A DNA stretch of 64,000 nt from Hymenobacter sp. BT559 (GCF_016427535.1 NZ_JAELXV010000013.1:1-64000), one strand, 5' to 3'. Shown: positions 9,174 to 17,889, counted from the stretch's first letter. Numbers and translations are program-made. The notes: generated from the sequence alone by a model not told the origin.

Positions 9174-10031
9174 TCACCGAATGGTTTCGGTCGATGCGTT
9201 TTCTTCTAAGTGTCGCCGCACTTCTCCTTTGTCAAAGCCCAGTACCTCTATCACTTCCCACAGCCGCTCCACCGTGACGTCAGGGGCGCTGGGTAGGTAG
9301 GTTGAGATATAGCCGCGTACGCGCCACAGCTGCGCAATATCGGCGCAGTCCATGGGGTAGGGTTTGCGGTGGTGGTTGTCGGAGTACAGCATCACCGTTA
9401 TGTCGTGAGCCGTAATGCGCTCCCGAATGCGCTTGAGCATGACGCTCTCCGCCGTCACTACCACGTACACGTCGCCGGGCTCCAGCAGGCGCCAGTTGTC
9501 TACGTAGGAGGCCACCACCACATCGCGGTGGTTGAGGGTAGGCTCCATACTGTCGCCAGCCACCTCAAAGGCCCGGTAAGTGCCATGCTCGAAGCCCGGA
9601 ATGCGGTAGCGGGGCAGGTCTTGCAGGTACACTGCTTCATTGTGCTGCACCGAGTAGCCCGCCTGAGCTTGCACCGGCACGAGCTCCGTGTTCTCGTTGC
9701 CCGCGCTATCCACTGTGATAGTTAGCACCTGTCCGCTGTTTATCACCGGTGGCCGGCGCCCCCCGGCTAGTGCTGTCTGGTTCGTGGCCGCATCGTTAGT
9801 CGGCGCCCGTAGCATGCTACCCTCACCTAGTACCAACCAGTTTGGTGATACTTCCGGAAAGGAGCGTAGCATATCCACAAGTGTAGGAAAGCTCGGTTCC
9901 GTTCCCGAAAGAATTTTATACATTTTACTATTGGTACTGTAGCCTAGCCTTACGGTTAAACTATTGGCATTTAAGCCGTAATGAGCTATCATTTCGGCAA
10001 TGCGTGTAGTTACGTTATTTGTCTTACTCAT
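9174..10031 (-). CDS. LexA/CI-like S24 repressor (copy 1)
   Basis: Phage-type transcriptional repressor with self-cleaving C-terminal domain, 285 residues. An N-terminal helix-turn-helix (about residues 7-60, MIAHYGLNANSLTVRLGYS...) is followed by a linker and an S24 peptidase domain. The predicted cleavage Ala-Gly lies in AQAGYSV; the catalytic Ser in AGDSM is 37 residues further on, and the catalytic Lys in MLKRI another 39 residues later, nearly the spacing of LexA (35 and 37). It is closely related to the repressor at 31017-31883 over the peptidase domain and the C-terminal tail (WEVIE, LGFDKGEVRRHLEEN), while the HTH parts differ. It is probably a relic or regulator of a second phage-like element. 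Confidence 0.85.
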   Translation of the reverse strand: MSKTNNVTTRIAEMIAHYGLNANSLTVRLGYSTNSKMYKILSGTEPSFPTLVDMLRSFPEVSPNWLVLGEGSMLRAPTNDAATNQTALAGGRRPPVINSGQVLTITVDSAGNENTELVPVQAQAGYSVQHNEAVYLQDLPRYRIPGFEHGTYRAFEVAGDSMEPTLNHRDVVVASYVDNWRLLEPGDVYVVVTAESVMLKRIRERITAHDITVMLYSDNHHRKPYPMDCADIAQLWRVRGYISTYLPSAPDVTVERLWEVIEVLGFDKGEVRRHLEENASTETIR

Positions 10032-10114
10032 AGTTATAAGTTAGATAGTAGCCCTGTTAGGTGCAGCTTATACGTAAGGATTACAGCAAATATAAGTTGC
10101 TTACCTATAACTAT
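10030..10114. promoter_or_regulatory. Candidate operator region of S24 copy 1
   Basis: The inverted pair atagttata (10030-10038, overlapping the start codon) and tataactat (10106-10114) brackets the spacer upstream of the repressor gene. Autorepression through these sites is an inference from their position and symmetry. Confidence 0.35.
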
Positions 10115-10511
10115 AGATAGCTCGCTGTGGTTTTGCCTACTTAGCTACTAGGCGTCTGATATACCGAACATTAGCTGTGAGGCTTGGCATTGCAAGAGGC
10201 TTGGTTAATTAGCTTAGGTACACTTTAACCATAAGAATAGCGTCAGAAGGGCAAGTCTTCGGGTTGGACATCTTACGCCTCATTCGTATTGGCGGTGATA
10301 GCGCTTAACCTAAGCAGCTGCCAAAGCGCAGGCCCCTAAAAAGAGCTTTCCCGTTTGATAGAGAAAGCTCCTTTCAGGGGCCTGCGCTTTGTGCTACCCC
10401 CATCAGCCTTGCCTAGATAATTACTGTACAGACTGATTACCTAAGTGCGTAACCACGCCGTCTTTCTATACTTGCTATAGAAAAACAGTTAGCTAGGAGC
10501 CGAGCCTTGCT
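10115..10511. other. Intergenic stretch with large nested terminator (10322-10391)
   Basis: Perfect 16-base arms caaagcgcaggcccct (10322-10337) and aggggcctgcgctttg (10376-10391) enclose a second hairpin (gagctttc/gaaagctc). It is the likely terminator of the holin-like gene reading leftward from 10790. Nothing else is recognised. Confidence 0.65.
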
Positions 10512-10790
10512 TTACTTGGGTAGTGCCTCGGGGGCTGCGGATGCTACTGTTGCTCCCGCGGCAGTTGGAATCTGTAGTACTGCATCTGGCTTTTGTAAGG
10601 CCTTCCGAATAGTGGCCCAGATGGTCACGGCTGCCACTAGAAACTGAATAATCATCGACCCCCACTGCTGAATGACGGCTGGGTCAGGCGGGGTAAGCTG
10701 ATTGACCATTACATCGCCAACTAGGCCACTGGCTAGAATTTGGGCAAAATGCCCATTTTTACTGCTGCACAACATTTCAGTGATTTGCAT
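10512..10790 (-). CDS. Holin-like small membrane protein (copy 1)
   Basis: A 92-residue protein with one clear membrane segment (IIQFLVAAVTIWATI, about residues 47-61) followed by a conserved RKALQKPDAV tail. It is a paralogue of the protein at 54821-55129, which shares QLTPPDP/SLTPPDP, IIQxLVALVTIWATIRKALQKP and the start MQxT. That copy lies directly upstream of an M15 endolysin gene, so a holin role is inferred from context. The open frame extends to a TTG at 10829, but alignment with the paralogue places the start at the ATG at 10790. No endolysin is next to this copy. Confidence 0.65.
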   Translation of the reverse strand: MQITEMLCSSKNGHFAQILASGLVGDVMVNQLTPPDPAVIQQWGSMIIQFLVAAVTIWATIRKALQKPDAVLQIPTAAGATVASAAPEALPK

Positions 10791-10950
10791 AAAATTATGG
10801 GAAAAGGAAAGTGAGTTGGGTACTTGCAAAAGTGTGTAGCTAGGCTGATTCCTGTTAAGGGCGCTACTAAGCTTAAGTAAGCCTAATGAGTTGCTTACGA
10901 TACGCTTCTTAACCTAAGAGGTGTGGTGTGTTGCCATGCTGCTCGTGCGA

Positions 10951-10984
10951 TTTGCATATGCAAGTTATATAGTTTTTGCATATA
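10951..10984. promoter_or_regulatory. Repeated TTTGCATAT elements with a perfect palindrome
   Basis: TTTGCATAT occurs at 10951 and again at 10975; the first copy is part of the 12-base palindrome TTGCATATGCAA (10952-10963). It lies upstream of the holin-like gene and the chromate-transporter locus. A regulator-binding site is possible; no regulator can be named. Confidence 0.25.
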
Positions 10985-11205
10985 AATGTACGATTAATAC
11001 ATATTTTTTTAAGTAAAAGGTGTATAGTTCTGCGTCTTCGCAGAGTGGGGTTGCTCTCATGCAGGGTAGTGCTCTTGTGTAGGGTACAGGCTGTTGAGCG
11101 TGGCTTTCATGCCCCCTGCTTTGCTTAGAGGTGTCAGTCCGTCGGCGGGGGTCACTATGCGCAGGCCTGCCGACCTTGTTCGTTATTTGCCTTTCGCATT
11201 CAAGA

Positions 11206-12398
11206 ATGAACACCCCGCCGACTACCTCACTGGCCGAACTGGCCTTGCTGTTTCTACGTCTAGGCACCACATCTTTCGGCGGGCCGCCCACATTGCTCTC
11301 ATGGAGGAGGAAGTGGTGCGCCGCCGCGGCTGGCTTACGCAGCAGCAATTGCTGGATTTGCTGAGCGCAGCTAACCTCATTCCGGGTCCCAACTCGACAG
11401 AGCTGGCCATTCACATCGGCTATGAGCGCCGGGGCTGGGCCGGGCTGCTGGTGGCCGGTACCTGCTTTATCCTGCCGGCTATGCCCATCGTGATGGTTCT
11501 TGCCTGGGTCTACGTGCGCTTTGGTACGCTGCCGGCGCTATCGGGCGTGCTCTACGGCGTAAAGCCAGTGATAGTGGCCGTGGTAGCGCAGGCCCTCTGG
11601 AGCCTAGGAAAGTCGGCCCTAAAGACTTGGGCCTTGCGTTTGGTGGCAGGGGCGGCCCTGGTGCTGGGGCTGCTAGGTGCTAATGAGCTACTACTGCTCT
11701 TAGCAGCGGGCTTGACCACCAGCGCCCTCCGCTGGCCAGCACTGCCCCACAAAACCGTGCAGCCGGCCCTGCTCAAGCTGGTGGGGGCTGTGGCCGCGCT
11801 GGCGCTGCTACCCACGTTAGTGGGCCGGGGGCCGGGCGGTTCCCCCGCCGGGGGCACTACGCCGCTAGGACTGCTACCGCTAGGGTTAGCCTTTATCAAA
11901 ATTGGCTCGGTGCTCTACGGCAGTGGCTACGTGCTACTCGCCTTCCTAGATGCCGACCTAGTGCAGCGCTTCCATTGGCTCACCCAGGGGCAGTTGCTTG
12001 ACGCCGTTGTGATAGGGCAGGTAACGCCGGGGCCAGTATTTACGACTGCCACATTCGTAGGCTATGTGCTACTGGGCTGGCGCGGAGCGTTAGTAGCCAC
12101 GGTAGGCATTTTTCTGCCGGCCTTCATTTTTGTGGGGCTTAGTACCCGGCTAGTAACGCAACTGCGGCAGTCGCCGCTGTCCGAAGGCTTCCTAGATGGG
12201 CTAAATGCAGCTTCTTGGGCATTAATGGCGGCCGTTTCGCTCGCGCTGGCCCGCACGGCGCTACTGGATGGGCCGACCGTGCTACTGGCAGCAGTCAGCG
12301 CCTGGCTGCTCCTACGCTACCGCCTCAATTCTGCCTGGCTGGTGCTGGGCGGGGCCGCCCTGGGCTATGGTCTGCAAGCCCTAGGCTGGACTGCCTGA
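11206..12398 (+). pseudogene. chrA: Chromate transporter ChrA, frameshifted near 11283
   Basis: CHR-family inner-membrane transporter (chromate efflux). The natural start is the ATG at 11206 (MNTPPTTSLAELALLFLRLG), whose frame gives the conserved SFGGP of the first CHR motif; right after it the homology moves to another frame with AAHIALMEEEVVRRRGWL and then NLIPGPNSTELAIHIGY. The usual motif is FGGPAAHIALM, so about four bases (a GGCC/CCGG unit in a GC run) appear to be missing around 11281-11287. Downstream the frame is intact for about 370 residues with two CHR halves; the second has VIGQVTPGPVFTTATFVGY. The longer open frame from 11094 gives an unrelated N-terminus and is rejected. It may be a true mutation or an assembly error. 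Confidence 0.75.
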
Positions 12399-12711
12399 GT
12401 GCGCCCGCTGGCCCAGGGCTTGCAGGCGCCACTCAGGGGGGCCTAGGTCTGGGCCCTTTGCGTGTACACGCCAATCAGCAGCACGCCTCTCTAGTATGAA
12501 TTGCGGGCAGTGATTCTTCAAACTGCTAGCTTAATTCATAAAGTCATAAAGACGTAAGCTGTTGGTAATCTCTGGTTTCTCGATTTAGTCAGTCATACAC
12601 TAAACTTCACAGCCGCCTAGGTTAAGTGCTAGCCCTCATCTGTCTATTCGTCACCGCCAAAGTCCGTTGCCTAGGTATTATAAATAGCAGCACCACTATA
12701 CCTTCGCAGAC
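12399..12711. other. Intergenic stretch, no gene
   Basis: About 310 bases that begin GC-rich and become AT-rich toward the thioredoxin gene. It contains three CCTAGG sites and a TATTATAAATA segment (about 12676) as a possible promoter core. No RNA gene or repeat is recognised. Confidence 0.4.
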
Positions 12712-13164
12712 ATGAAACACTATCTATTTGCGACGTTACTGCTGACTTCTTGCGGCGTGGCAACACACCCGACGAAAGCAGTTGTTGCCGAATATACGCA
12801 AGCAGACGACCCACAAGCTTTTGCGCAATTCCTGCGCCAAGTAACACCAGCTAACCGGGTGCCGATAATTTACTTCTATGCTGACTGGTGTGGGCCATGT
12901 AAACGCTTTCGGGCTGCACTGCCTAGTGAGCAAGTCGACGAAGCGCTACGGCAAGCGGCACTCATCAAGGTCAACGTTGATAGCTGCCAAGAGCTAGCAG
13001 CCTACTATGGTATTTCGGCGGTGCCTACTTTTATAAAAGTGGATGCTCAAGGCAAGCCTGTAGCTACGATTACTGGGGGAGAGTGGGGCGAAGATGTACC
13101 AGATGAAATTGCGCCAGTGATGGTGAAGCTGGCGAACAGTGCTACCTATGATTTAAAGCAATAG
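12712..13164 (+). CDS. Thioredoxin-fold lipoprotein
   Basis: A 150-residue periplasmic lipoprotein with redox function. The N-terminus carries a lipobox (LLLTSC, Cys at about residue 14). The thioredoxin domain covers about 30-140 with the active site YADWCGPCKRF (about 61-70), and the cis-Pro loop is seen in ISAVPTF. A conserved NVDSC follows the active site. It probably reduces disulfides in exported proteins. It stands alone, with its own AT-rich upstream spacer and a strong terminator downstream. Confidence 0.85.
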   Translation: MKHYLFATLLLTSCGVATHPTKAVVAEYTQADDPQAFAQFLRQVTPANRVPIIYFYADWCGPCKRFRAALPSEQVDEALRQAALIKVNVDSCQELAAYYGISAVPTFIKVDAQGKPVATITGGEWGEDVPDEIAPVMVKLANSATYDLKQ

Positions 13165-13502
13165 CCCCCGCAAGCTCTCCTTCACCGGCACTGAGTGTGC
13201 CAGGCTAGCTCCACTCACCAAGACGGCTCACCTCGGCCGTTCTGCTTAGAGCATCGACTACCTGGAGCTGGAAAATCGATGTTACACCAGTATGGGCTGC
13301 TTAGATGCTACCGTTCTCTTCTCTGCCACACCGGCCACAACACTTACGCTCCTGGTTGCCCTACGCGACTATGTATGTGAGCCTGTCACTTGTGATGAGC
13401 AGATAGGGCAGGCGTCCTGCGAACCAACTGGCTAAACACAACACCAAGCAAGAGACCTACTACGGTAGGTCCCTTGCTTGGTGTGATAACTGGTGGCCGC
13501 CG
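13165..13502. other. Intergenic stretch with bidirectional terminator (13441-13484)
   Basis: The arms acaccaagcaagagaccta (13441-13459) and taggtcccttgcttggtgt (13466-13484) match at 18 of 19 positions. They lie between convergent genes and can end both. The rest of the spacer shows no gene. Confidence 0.75.
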
Positions 13503-14375
13503 CTACGAGCGGTCAGTAGTAGAGAAATACGTTGCTTTCAGGTACTCGCGTAGCGACGTGGGCTTGTGGCCCAGTAGGCGCTCAACGGTGTCGTGCGTGC
13601 CAGCTAGCATCCCATGCCGGGCGGCGTCGGCCCACTGGGCGAAGAAGGTGGCGACGAAATCGGGGAAGCCGGCGGCTACTTTCTGCGCGATGTAGGGCGC
13701 GGGCTCGCTGCTTTGGTAGGTGATGGGGTGGCCCGCCAACTCCGATAATTCGCGGGCGACATCGTGAAAGGAGTAGGCTTCGCTGCCGGTCAAGGTATAT
13801 TCTTGGTTGTCGTGGCCTGCGCTGGTGAGCAGAGCGGCCGTAGCGACGGCCAGGTCAGTTCGCTTCACGAACGCAATTTTGCCTTCGCCCGCCGGAACGC
13901 GTATTTCTGATTCCGGCACCTCACTGCCAATCAGGTACCCTAGGCCCTCGAAGTAGTAGCCGTTGCGCAGAATAGTGTACATCAGCCCTGAGGCCTTGAG
14001 GTAGGCTTCGGTGGCCAGGTCGCTTTCCGTGACCTGGGGCATTACAAAATCGGAACTGCGCTGGATGCTGGTGTAAAAGAGGTGCTTGACCCCGGCTTCC
14101 TTGGCAGCGTCGATGACGTTACGGTGCTGGCTCAGCCGGTCAGTAAAGGCTACGGCCGAAACCAGCAGCACCTTCTCGATGCCCTGAAAGGCTTGCACCA
14201 GGGCGGGGTAGTCGAAGTAGTCGGCTTGGCGCACCTCCACGCCCCGCTGCGCGAGGTCAGCGGCTTTGCCGGCGTCGCGCACGAGGGCGGCGATTTCCGT
14301 GGCCGGGGTGGTTTTGAGTAAGGCGTCGATGGTTTCGTGGCCTAGGCCGCCGGTAGCTCCAGTTACTAAAATCAT
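13503..14375 (-). CDS. NmrA-family NAD(P)H-dependent quinone reductase-like protein
   Basis: A 290-residue Rossmann-fold protein of the atypical SDR type, like QorB/YtfG quinone oxidoreductase. The dinucleotide-binding glycine motif is at the very N-terminus (TGATGGLGHE, residues 5-14), as usual for NmrA-like enzymes. Further family features are FYTSIQRS, LRNGYYFEGL and the C-terminal FARQW-like region (VATFFAQWADAARHGML). The canonical SDR Tyr-x3-Lys is not evident, again typical of NmrA proteins. The gene is divergent from an HxlR regulator across a spacer with two palindromic operators, an arrangement known for ytfG/ytfH, so it is probably induced by quinones or other electrophiles. Confidence 0.85.
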   Translation of the reverse strand: MILVTGATGGLGHETIDALLKTTPATEIAALVRDAGKAADLAQRGVEVRQADYFDYPALVQAFQGIEKVLLVSAVAFTDRLSQHRNVIDAAKEAGVKHLFYTSIQRSSDFVMPQVTESDLATEAYLKASGLMYTILRNGYYFEGLGYLIGSEVPESEIRVPAGEGKIAFVKRTDLAVATAALLTSAGHDNQEYTLTGSEAYSFHDVARELSELAGHPITYQSSEPAPYIAQKVAAGFPDFVATFFAQWADAARHGMLAGTHDTVERLLGHKPTSLREYLKATYFSTTDRS

Positions 14376-14502
14376 GGTAGTAAAGAAAGTAAGACCACTG
14401 CTGCGTGGTCGGCAAATGGCTGCTAGTGTTGACGTTGGTTAGGTCCTGCAAGGGCTTCGCAAGCAAATTGGCCACCTCTATCGGCTGCCGCCAGGCCGTG
14501 CG

Positions 14503-14560
14503 TATATTTGCTTGCAATTTGCAAGTGCAAAGATGAAGCATAATACTTGCAAATTGCAAG
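14503..14560. promoter_or_regulatory. HxlR operators and promoter core
   Basis: Two perfect 15-base palindromes, CTTGCAATTTGCAAG (14511-14525) and CTTGCAAATTGCAAG (14546-14560), lie 35 bases apart in the divergent spacer, about 20-70 bases upstream of the hxlR start. A TATATTTG element (14503-14510), fitting the Bacteroidota TAnnTTTG core, abuts the first palindrome. The HxlR protein next door is the natural candidate to bind both sites and repress both genes. Confidence 0.75.
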
Positions 14561-14578
14561 TAAAAACAAAATCTTTTT

Positions 14579-14995
14579 ATGAAAGAGCTGAAACATCGCT
14601 CCACTTGCCCCGTGAGCACGTCGCTCGATGTGCTGGGGGACAGGTGGACCCTGCTTATTCTGCGGGATATGGTCTTCGCGGGCAAGTCGACCTATGGGCA
14701 ATTCCTGCAGTCGGCGGAAAAAATGGCGACCAACATTCTGGCCGACCGCCTGGCGGTCCTCGAGGCGCAGGGCCTGCTAACCAAGGCAGTGGCCGCCGAC
14801 AAGAAATCGAAGTTCACCTACCGCCTGACAGAAAAAGGAGTGGACACCGTGCCCATCCTCGTCGAGTTTATCTTGTGGGGTGCCAAGCATTGCCCTACCA
14901 TCATTGACCCCGGCTTACTGGCCGAACTCCAGACGGAGAAAGACGCGACTGTGGCCAAATACCAGCAGCGCGCCCGCGAGCAGGCCCTGGCGTAA
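14579..14995 (+). CDS. HxlR-family winged-helix regulator
   Basis: A 138-residue MarR-like redox or electrophile sensor. The family pattern is clear: a conserved Cys at position 10 (STCPV), DVLGDRWTLLILRDMVFAGKSTYGQF (about 17-42), ILADRLAVLEAQGLL (recognition helix region) and YRLTEKG in the wing. Cys-10 is the residue used for thiol sensing in several family members. It is divergent from the NmrA-type reductase and probably autoregulated through the palindromes at 14511-14560. Its end is only 25 bases from the convergent thioredoxin gene. Confidence 0.9.
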   Translation: MKELKHRSTCPVSTSLDVLGDRWTLLILRDMVFAGKSTYGQFLQSAEKMATNILADRLAVLEAQGLLTKAVAADKKSKFTYRLTEKGVDTVPILVEFILWGAKHCPTIIDPGLLAELQTEKDATVAKYQQRAREQALA

Positions 14996-15019
14996 CCAGG
15001 CCAAGTCCAGTGCTTGGCG

Positions 15020-15550
15020 CTAGCTGCCAAGCAGTTGTGCGAGGCGTTGCTCCAAAGCCGCGCCACGTAGGTTTTGACCCACTACGTGGCCGGTTGGGTC
15101 TAGTAGGTAGTTCTGGGGGAGGGCTTCGATATGGTAGCGCACGGCAGCGGCATTGTCCCAGCCTTTGAGGTCCGATACCTGGGGCCAGGTAAGGCCGTCG
15201 GCTTGCACGGCTTTCAGCCAGGCGGCGCGGTTGTGGTCGAGCGACACGCTTAGGATGGTGAACTTCTTGCCCTTGTAGCGCTGGTAGGCTTGGACGAGGA
15301 CTGGGTTTTCGGCCCGGCAAGGCGGGCACCAGGAGGCCCAAAAATCTAGCAGCACGTACTGCCCTCGCAAGGCCGAAAGCTGCACGAGTTTGCCCTGCGG
15401 GTTGGCCTGGCGGAAGTCGGGCGCGAGGGATTGCCCGGCCCGGCTAGGTGTCGGCGCGCTGGGCAAGCGGCTGGCGCTGGGGGCTGGCTGGGTAGGTGCG
15501 CTCACTGCCAGTAGTAAAGAAGTGGCGCAAGCTAGGACAGAAGTCGTCAT
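15020..15550 (-). CDS. TlpA-like periplasmic thioredoxin (copy 1)
   Basis: A 176-residue exported thiol-disulfide oxidoreductase. The signal peptide runs to about residue 25 (LACATSLLLAVSA); the TlpA/ResA domain covers about 55-175 with the active site FWASWCPPCRAENP and the family loop ALPQNYLLDPTGHV with cis-Pro. The C-terminal 120 residues are closely similar to those of the protein at 17890-19014. ATG at 15550 is preferred to the upstream in-frame ATG at 15601 because it gives a clean signal peptide. It lies 76 bases downstream of the response regulator on the same strand and probably belongs to that operon. Confidence 0.88.
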   Translation of the reverse strand: MTTSVLACATSLLLAVSAPTQPAPSASRLPSAPTPSRAGQSLAPDFRQANPQGKLVQLSALRGQYVLLDFWASWCPPCRAENPVLVQAYQRYKGKKFTILSVSLDHNRAAWLKAVQADGLTWPQVSDLKGWDNAAAVRYHIEALPQNYLLDPTGHVVGQNLRGAALEQRLAQLLGS

Positions 15551-15626
15551 ACGCTGTTGAGATAAGTTTAATGAACTGACTATTAAAATAATAGATAGCA
15601 AAAACGTGCGCCTGTCCCTAGGACCC

Positions 15627-16307
15627 TCAAAGCATCAACTTGTAGCCGAGGCCCCGGATGTTCACGATTTGCACGTCGGCGTCGGCGCGTAGGTAGCGGC
15701 GCAGGCGCGTAATGTACACGTCGAGGCTGCGGCCGTTGAAGAAGGTGTCATCGCCCCACAGGGCCTGGAGCACCTCGGCGCGCCCGAGTACCTGGTTGCG
15801 CTGCCGGTAGAGGTGCTGGAGCACCTCGGCCTCGCGGTTAGTGAGGGCCTGCGTGTGGCCTTGGCGGTGCAGGCGCTGGTGGGGGTAGTCGAACTCGTAC
15901 TGGCCGATGGCTACAATGGCCGGTGGGGTGGGGGTGGGGGCGCTGGCCCGTGGCAAAAGCCGGGCGTTAATGCGCGCCACTAACTCCTCGATGCTGAAGG
16001 GCTTTTTCACGTAGTCGCTGCCACCCAGCTCGAAGCCGTGCACTACGTCGGCGGGCTGGCTGCGGGCGGTGAGGAAGATGAGGGGCACCGTGGCATCCTC
16101 GCGGCGCACCTGCCGGGCCAGCGAAAAGCCGTCGAGCACGGGCATCATGACATCCACTACCAGCAGGTCGGGGCGGTGCCGGCGAAATAGGTCCAGGCCG
16201 GCCTGGCCGTCGGCCGCGTGCAGTACCGTGAACCCGCGCGAGACGAGATTATCTTGCACGATAAGGGCGAGCGAAAGCTCATCTTCCACTAACAGGATAG
16301 TCGGCAT
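15627..16307 (-). CDS. OmpR-family response regulator
   Basis: A 226-residue DNA-binding response regulator. The receiver domain covers residues 1-120, with phospho-acceptor Asp in LLVVDVMMP (about 52), acidic pair in VEDE (8-9), Thr in FLTAR and Lys in VKKPFS. The winged-helix effector domain (about 130-226) carries LTNREAEVLQHLY and SLDVYITRLRRYL. It lies 65 bases downstream of its sensor kinase gene. Three TTTAAC-type repeats with a 10-base step upstream of the operon (17812-17837) are the likely binding site of this protein. Confidence 0.93.
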   Translation of the reverse strand: MPTILLVEDELSLALIVQDNLVSRGFTVLHAADGQAGLDLFRRHRPDLLVVDVMMPVLDGFSLARQVRREDATVPLIFLTARSQPADVVHGFELGGSDYVKKPFSIEELVARINARLLPRASAPTPTPPAIVAIGQYEFDYPHQRLHRQGHTQALTNREAEVLQHLYRQRNQVLGRAEVLQALWGDDTFFNGRSLDVYITRLRRYLRADADVQIVNIRGLGYKLML

Positions 16308-16372
16308 AGGTGATTCGGGATTTGGCTAGGGTATAGGCTTGGCCAGCTGGGTAATAGCGACCGCGCTACTCC

Positions 16373-17755
16373 CTAGGGTAGTGGCAGCCACACCGTGAAG
16401 ATGCTACCCCGGCCCGGCTCGCTGCGCACCGCGATGCGCCCGCCGTGGCGCTCCACCACTTGGCGCACATAGTAGAGCCCCAGCCCGAACCCCTTGACGG
16501 GGTGCAGGTTGCCGGTCGGCACCCGAAAAAAACGGTCGAATACCGCCGCCTGATAACCGCTGGCAATGCCCACGCCGTCGTCTTGCACCGTGAGCTGCCA
16601 GCCGCCGGCTGTGCGGCGGCTGCGCACGCCGATGGTTACGCGCTCCTTTGAGTATTTTATGGCATTGTCAATCAAATTATTGATGACGCCAGCCAGGTGC
16701 AGGCGGTCGGCCTGCACCACGTCGGTCGGGGCCATTTCTACCTCGAAGTGCACGGGTTTGCTGGCGTGCACCTGGTGGCGGTGCACGGCCGCCTGCACCA
16801 GTTCGGCGGGGTGCACAGGCTCGGGGTGTAGCACCAAGGCCTGCTGCTCCTTGGCGGCGATGGTCAGCACTTTATCCACGAGGTCGGAGAGACGGCGCAG
16901 CTCGGTGTGCGCGATGTGGAAGTAGATCTGCACCTTCGCGGGGTCGGCCTGCAAGCCAAAGCGCTCCAGCGTTTCCACCGCCGCCGACACCGTGGTAAGG
17001 GGCGTTTTCAGCTCGTGCGTCATGTTATTGATGAAGTCATTTTTGGCTTCGGCCAGCTTGCGCTGGGCCGCCAGGGTGTGCCACACCAGTACAAAGCAGC
17101 CGCTTGTAAGCACCAGCAGCAACACCGAGCCCGCCAGCAGCCCGCCTAGATGCTGCCACAGGTAGGGCCCGGGCGGCGGCAGGTGTGCCCGCACGTACAG
17201 CTCTTTTTTGGGGCTAAGCAACACGGGCAGTGTAGACTGCGAGAAATGCGCTAGCTGATGCCCGAGCGCTGGCAGCTGCCTAGGTAGCGCCCCCGCCCGG
17301 CGAATGGAAAAGGTATCGAGCACGGCCACCGAGTCGAGCCCGTACTGGTGCAGCTGCCGGCGGTAGGCGTGGGTGAGTACGCTCAACTTGAGGCGCTCGC
17401 CCCGACTCCAGTCGTCGATGACGATATGAATCGGCTGGCGGCCTACCGGTGCGGCCCCTTCTGGCGAAGCCCGGTTGGGAACCACCGTTACTTTGGAAGC
17501 CGTCATTTGGCGCCGCACGCCTACGCGGGAGCTGTGGCTGTCCGAAAAGACCAGCTTCACGCCCTGCTGCTTCAACGCTTCCACCCCGACAATCAGCTGC
17601 TGCTGCACCGTCGCCACGAGCGCCTGGTGCACGGTGCGGCCCCATTGCGTGCGGGTGAGCTGGTAGGTGCTGTAGAGCCAATACGCCTGAAAGCCATTTA
17701 TGCCCAGCACGCAAGCGGCCAGCAGCCAGGTAATAATGCGGGTACGGTGTTGCAT
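16373..17755 (-). CDS. Membrane sensor histidine kinase
   Basis: A 460-residue kinase with an N-terminal membrane segment (IITWLLAACVLGINGFQAYWL), a periplasmic sensor of about 190 residues, a second membrane segment (GGLLAGSVLLLVLTSGCFVL, about 208-227), then HisKA with the phospho-acceptor His in NNMTHELKTPLTT (about 252), and HATPase_c with N-box NLIDNAIKYS, G1 QDDGVGIA and G2 GFGLGLYY. It pairs with the OmpR-type regulator immediately downstream. ATG at 17755 is chosen because the first membrane segment starts directly after it. The signal is unknown; the two flanking TlpA genes suggest envelope redox or protein-folding stress. Confidence 0.9.
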   Translation of the reverse strand: MQHRTRIITWLLAACVLGINGFQAYWLYSTYQLTRTQWGRTVHQALVATVQQQLIVGVEALKQQGVKLVFSDSHSSRVGVRRQMTASKVTVVPNRASPEGAAPVGRQPIHIVIDDWSRGERLKLSVLTHAYRRQLHQYGLDSVAVLDTFSIRRAGALPRQLPALGHQLAHFSQSTLPVLLSPKKELYVRAHLPPPGPYLWQHLGGLLAGSVLLLVLTSGCFVLVWHTLAAQRKLAEAKNDFINNMTHELKTPLTTVSAAVETLERFGLQADPAKVQIYFHIAHTELRRLSDLVDKVLTIAAKEQQALVLHPEPVHPAELVQAAVHRHQVHASKPVHFEVEMAPTDVVQADRLHLAGVINNLIDNAIKYSKERVTIGVRSRRTAGGWQLTVQDDGVGIASGYQAAVFDRFFRVPTGNLHPVKGFGLGLYYVRQVVERHGGRIAVRSEPGRGSIFTVWLPLP

Positions 17756-17811
17756 ACGGGGTAGCCCAAAGCCAGGGCAAAAATACAAGCTAGGCCGAGT
17801 GCACTAGGGCT

Positions 17812-17837
17812 TTTAACACTATTTAACGTTAGTTAAC
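17812..17837. promoter_or_regulatory. Triple TTTAAC direct repeat, OmpR-type binding site
   Basis: TTTAAC at 17812, TTTAAC at 17822 and GTTAAC at 17832: three units spaced by exactly 10 bases, one helical turn each. They lie between the kinase operon (start 17755) and the divergent TlpA gene (start 17890). OmpR-family regulators bind such head-to-tail repeats with 10-11 base period, so both directions are probably controlled. Confidence 0.7.
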
Positions 17838-17889
17838 AGGGGTTTACAAAGCGCGCTAGTTGCTTTGTGCTTCGTAATCGACCCCTCGT

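Noticed and set aside
10965..11414. 149-residue reading frame on the minus strand over the start of the chromate transporter
   Set aside because: It overlaps the conserved chrA coding sequence on the other strand and has no recognisable motif.
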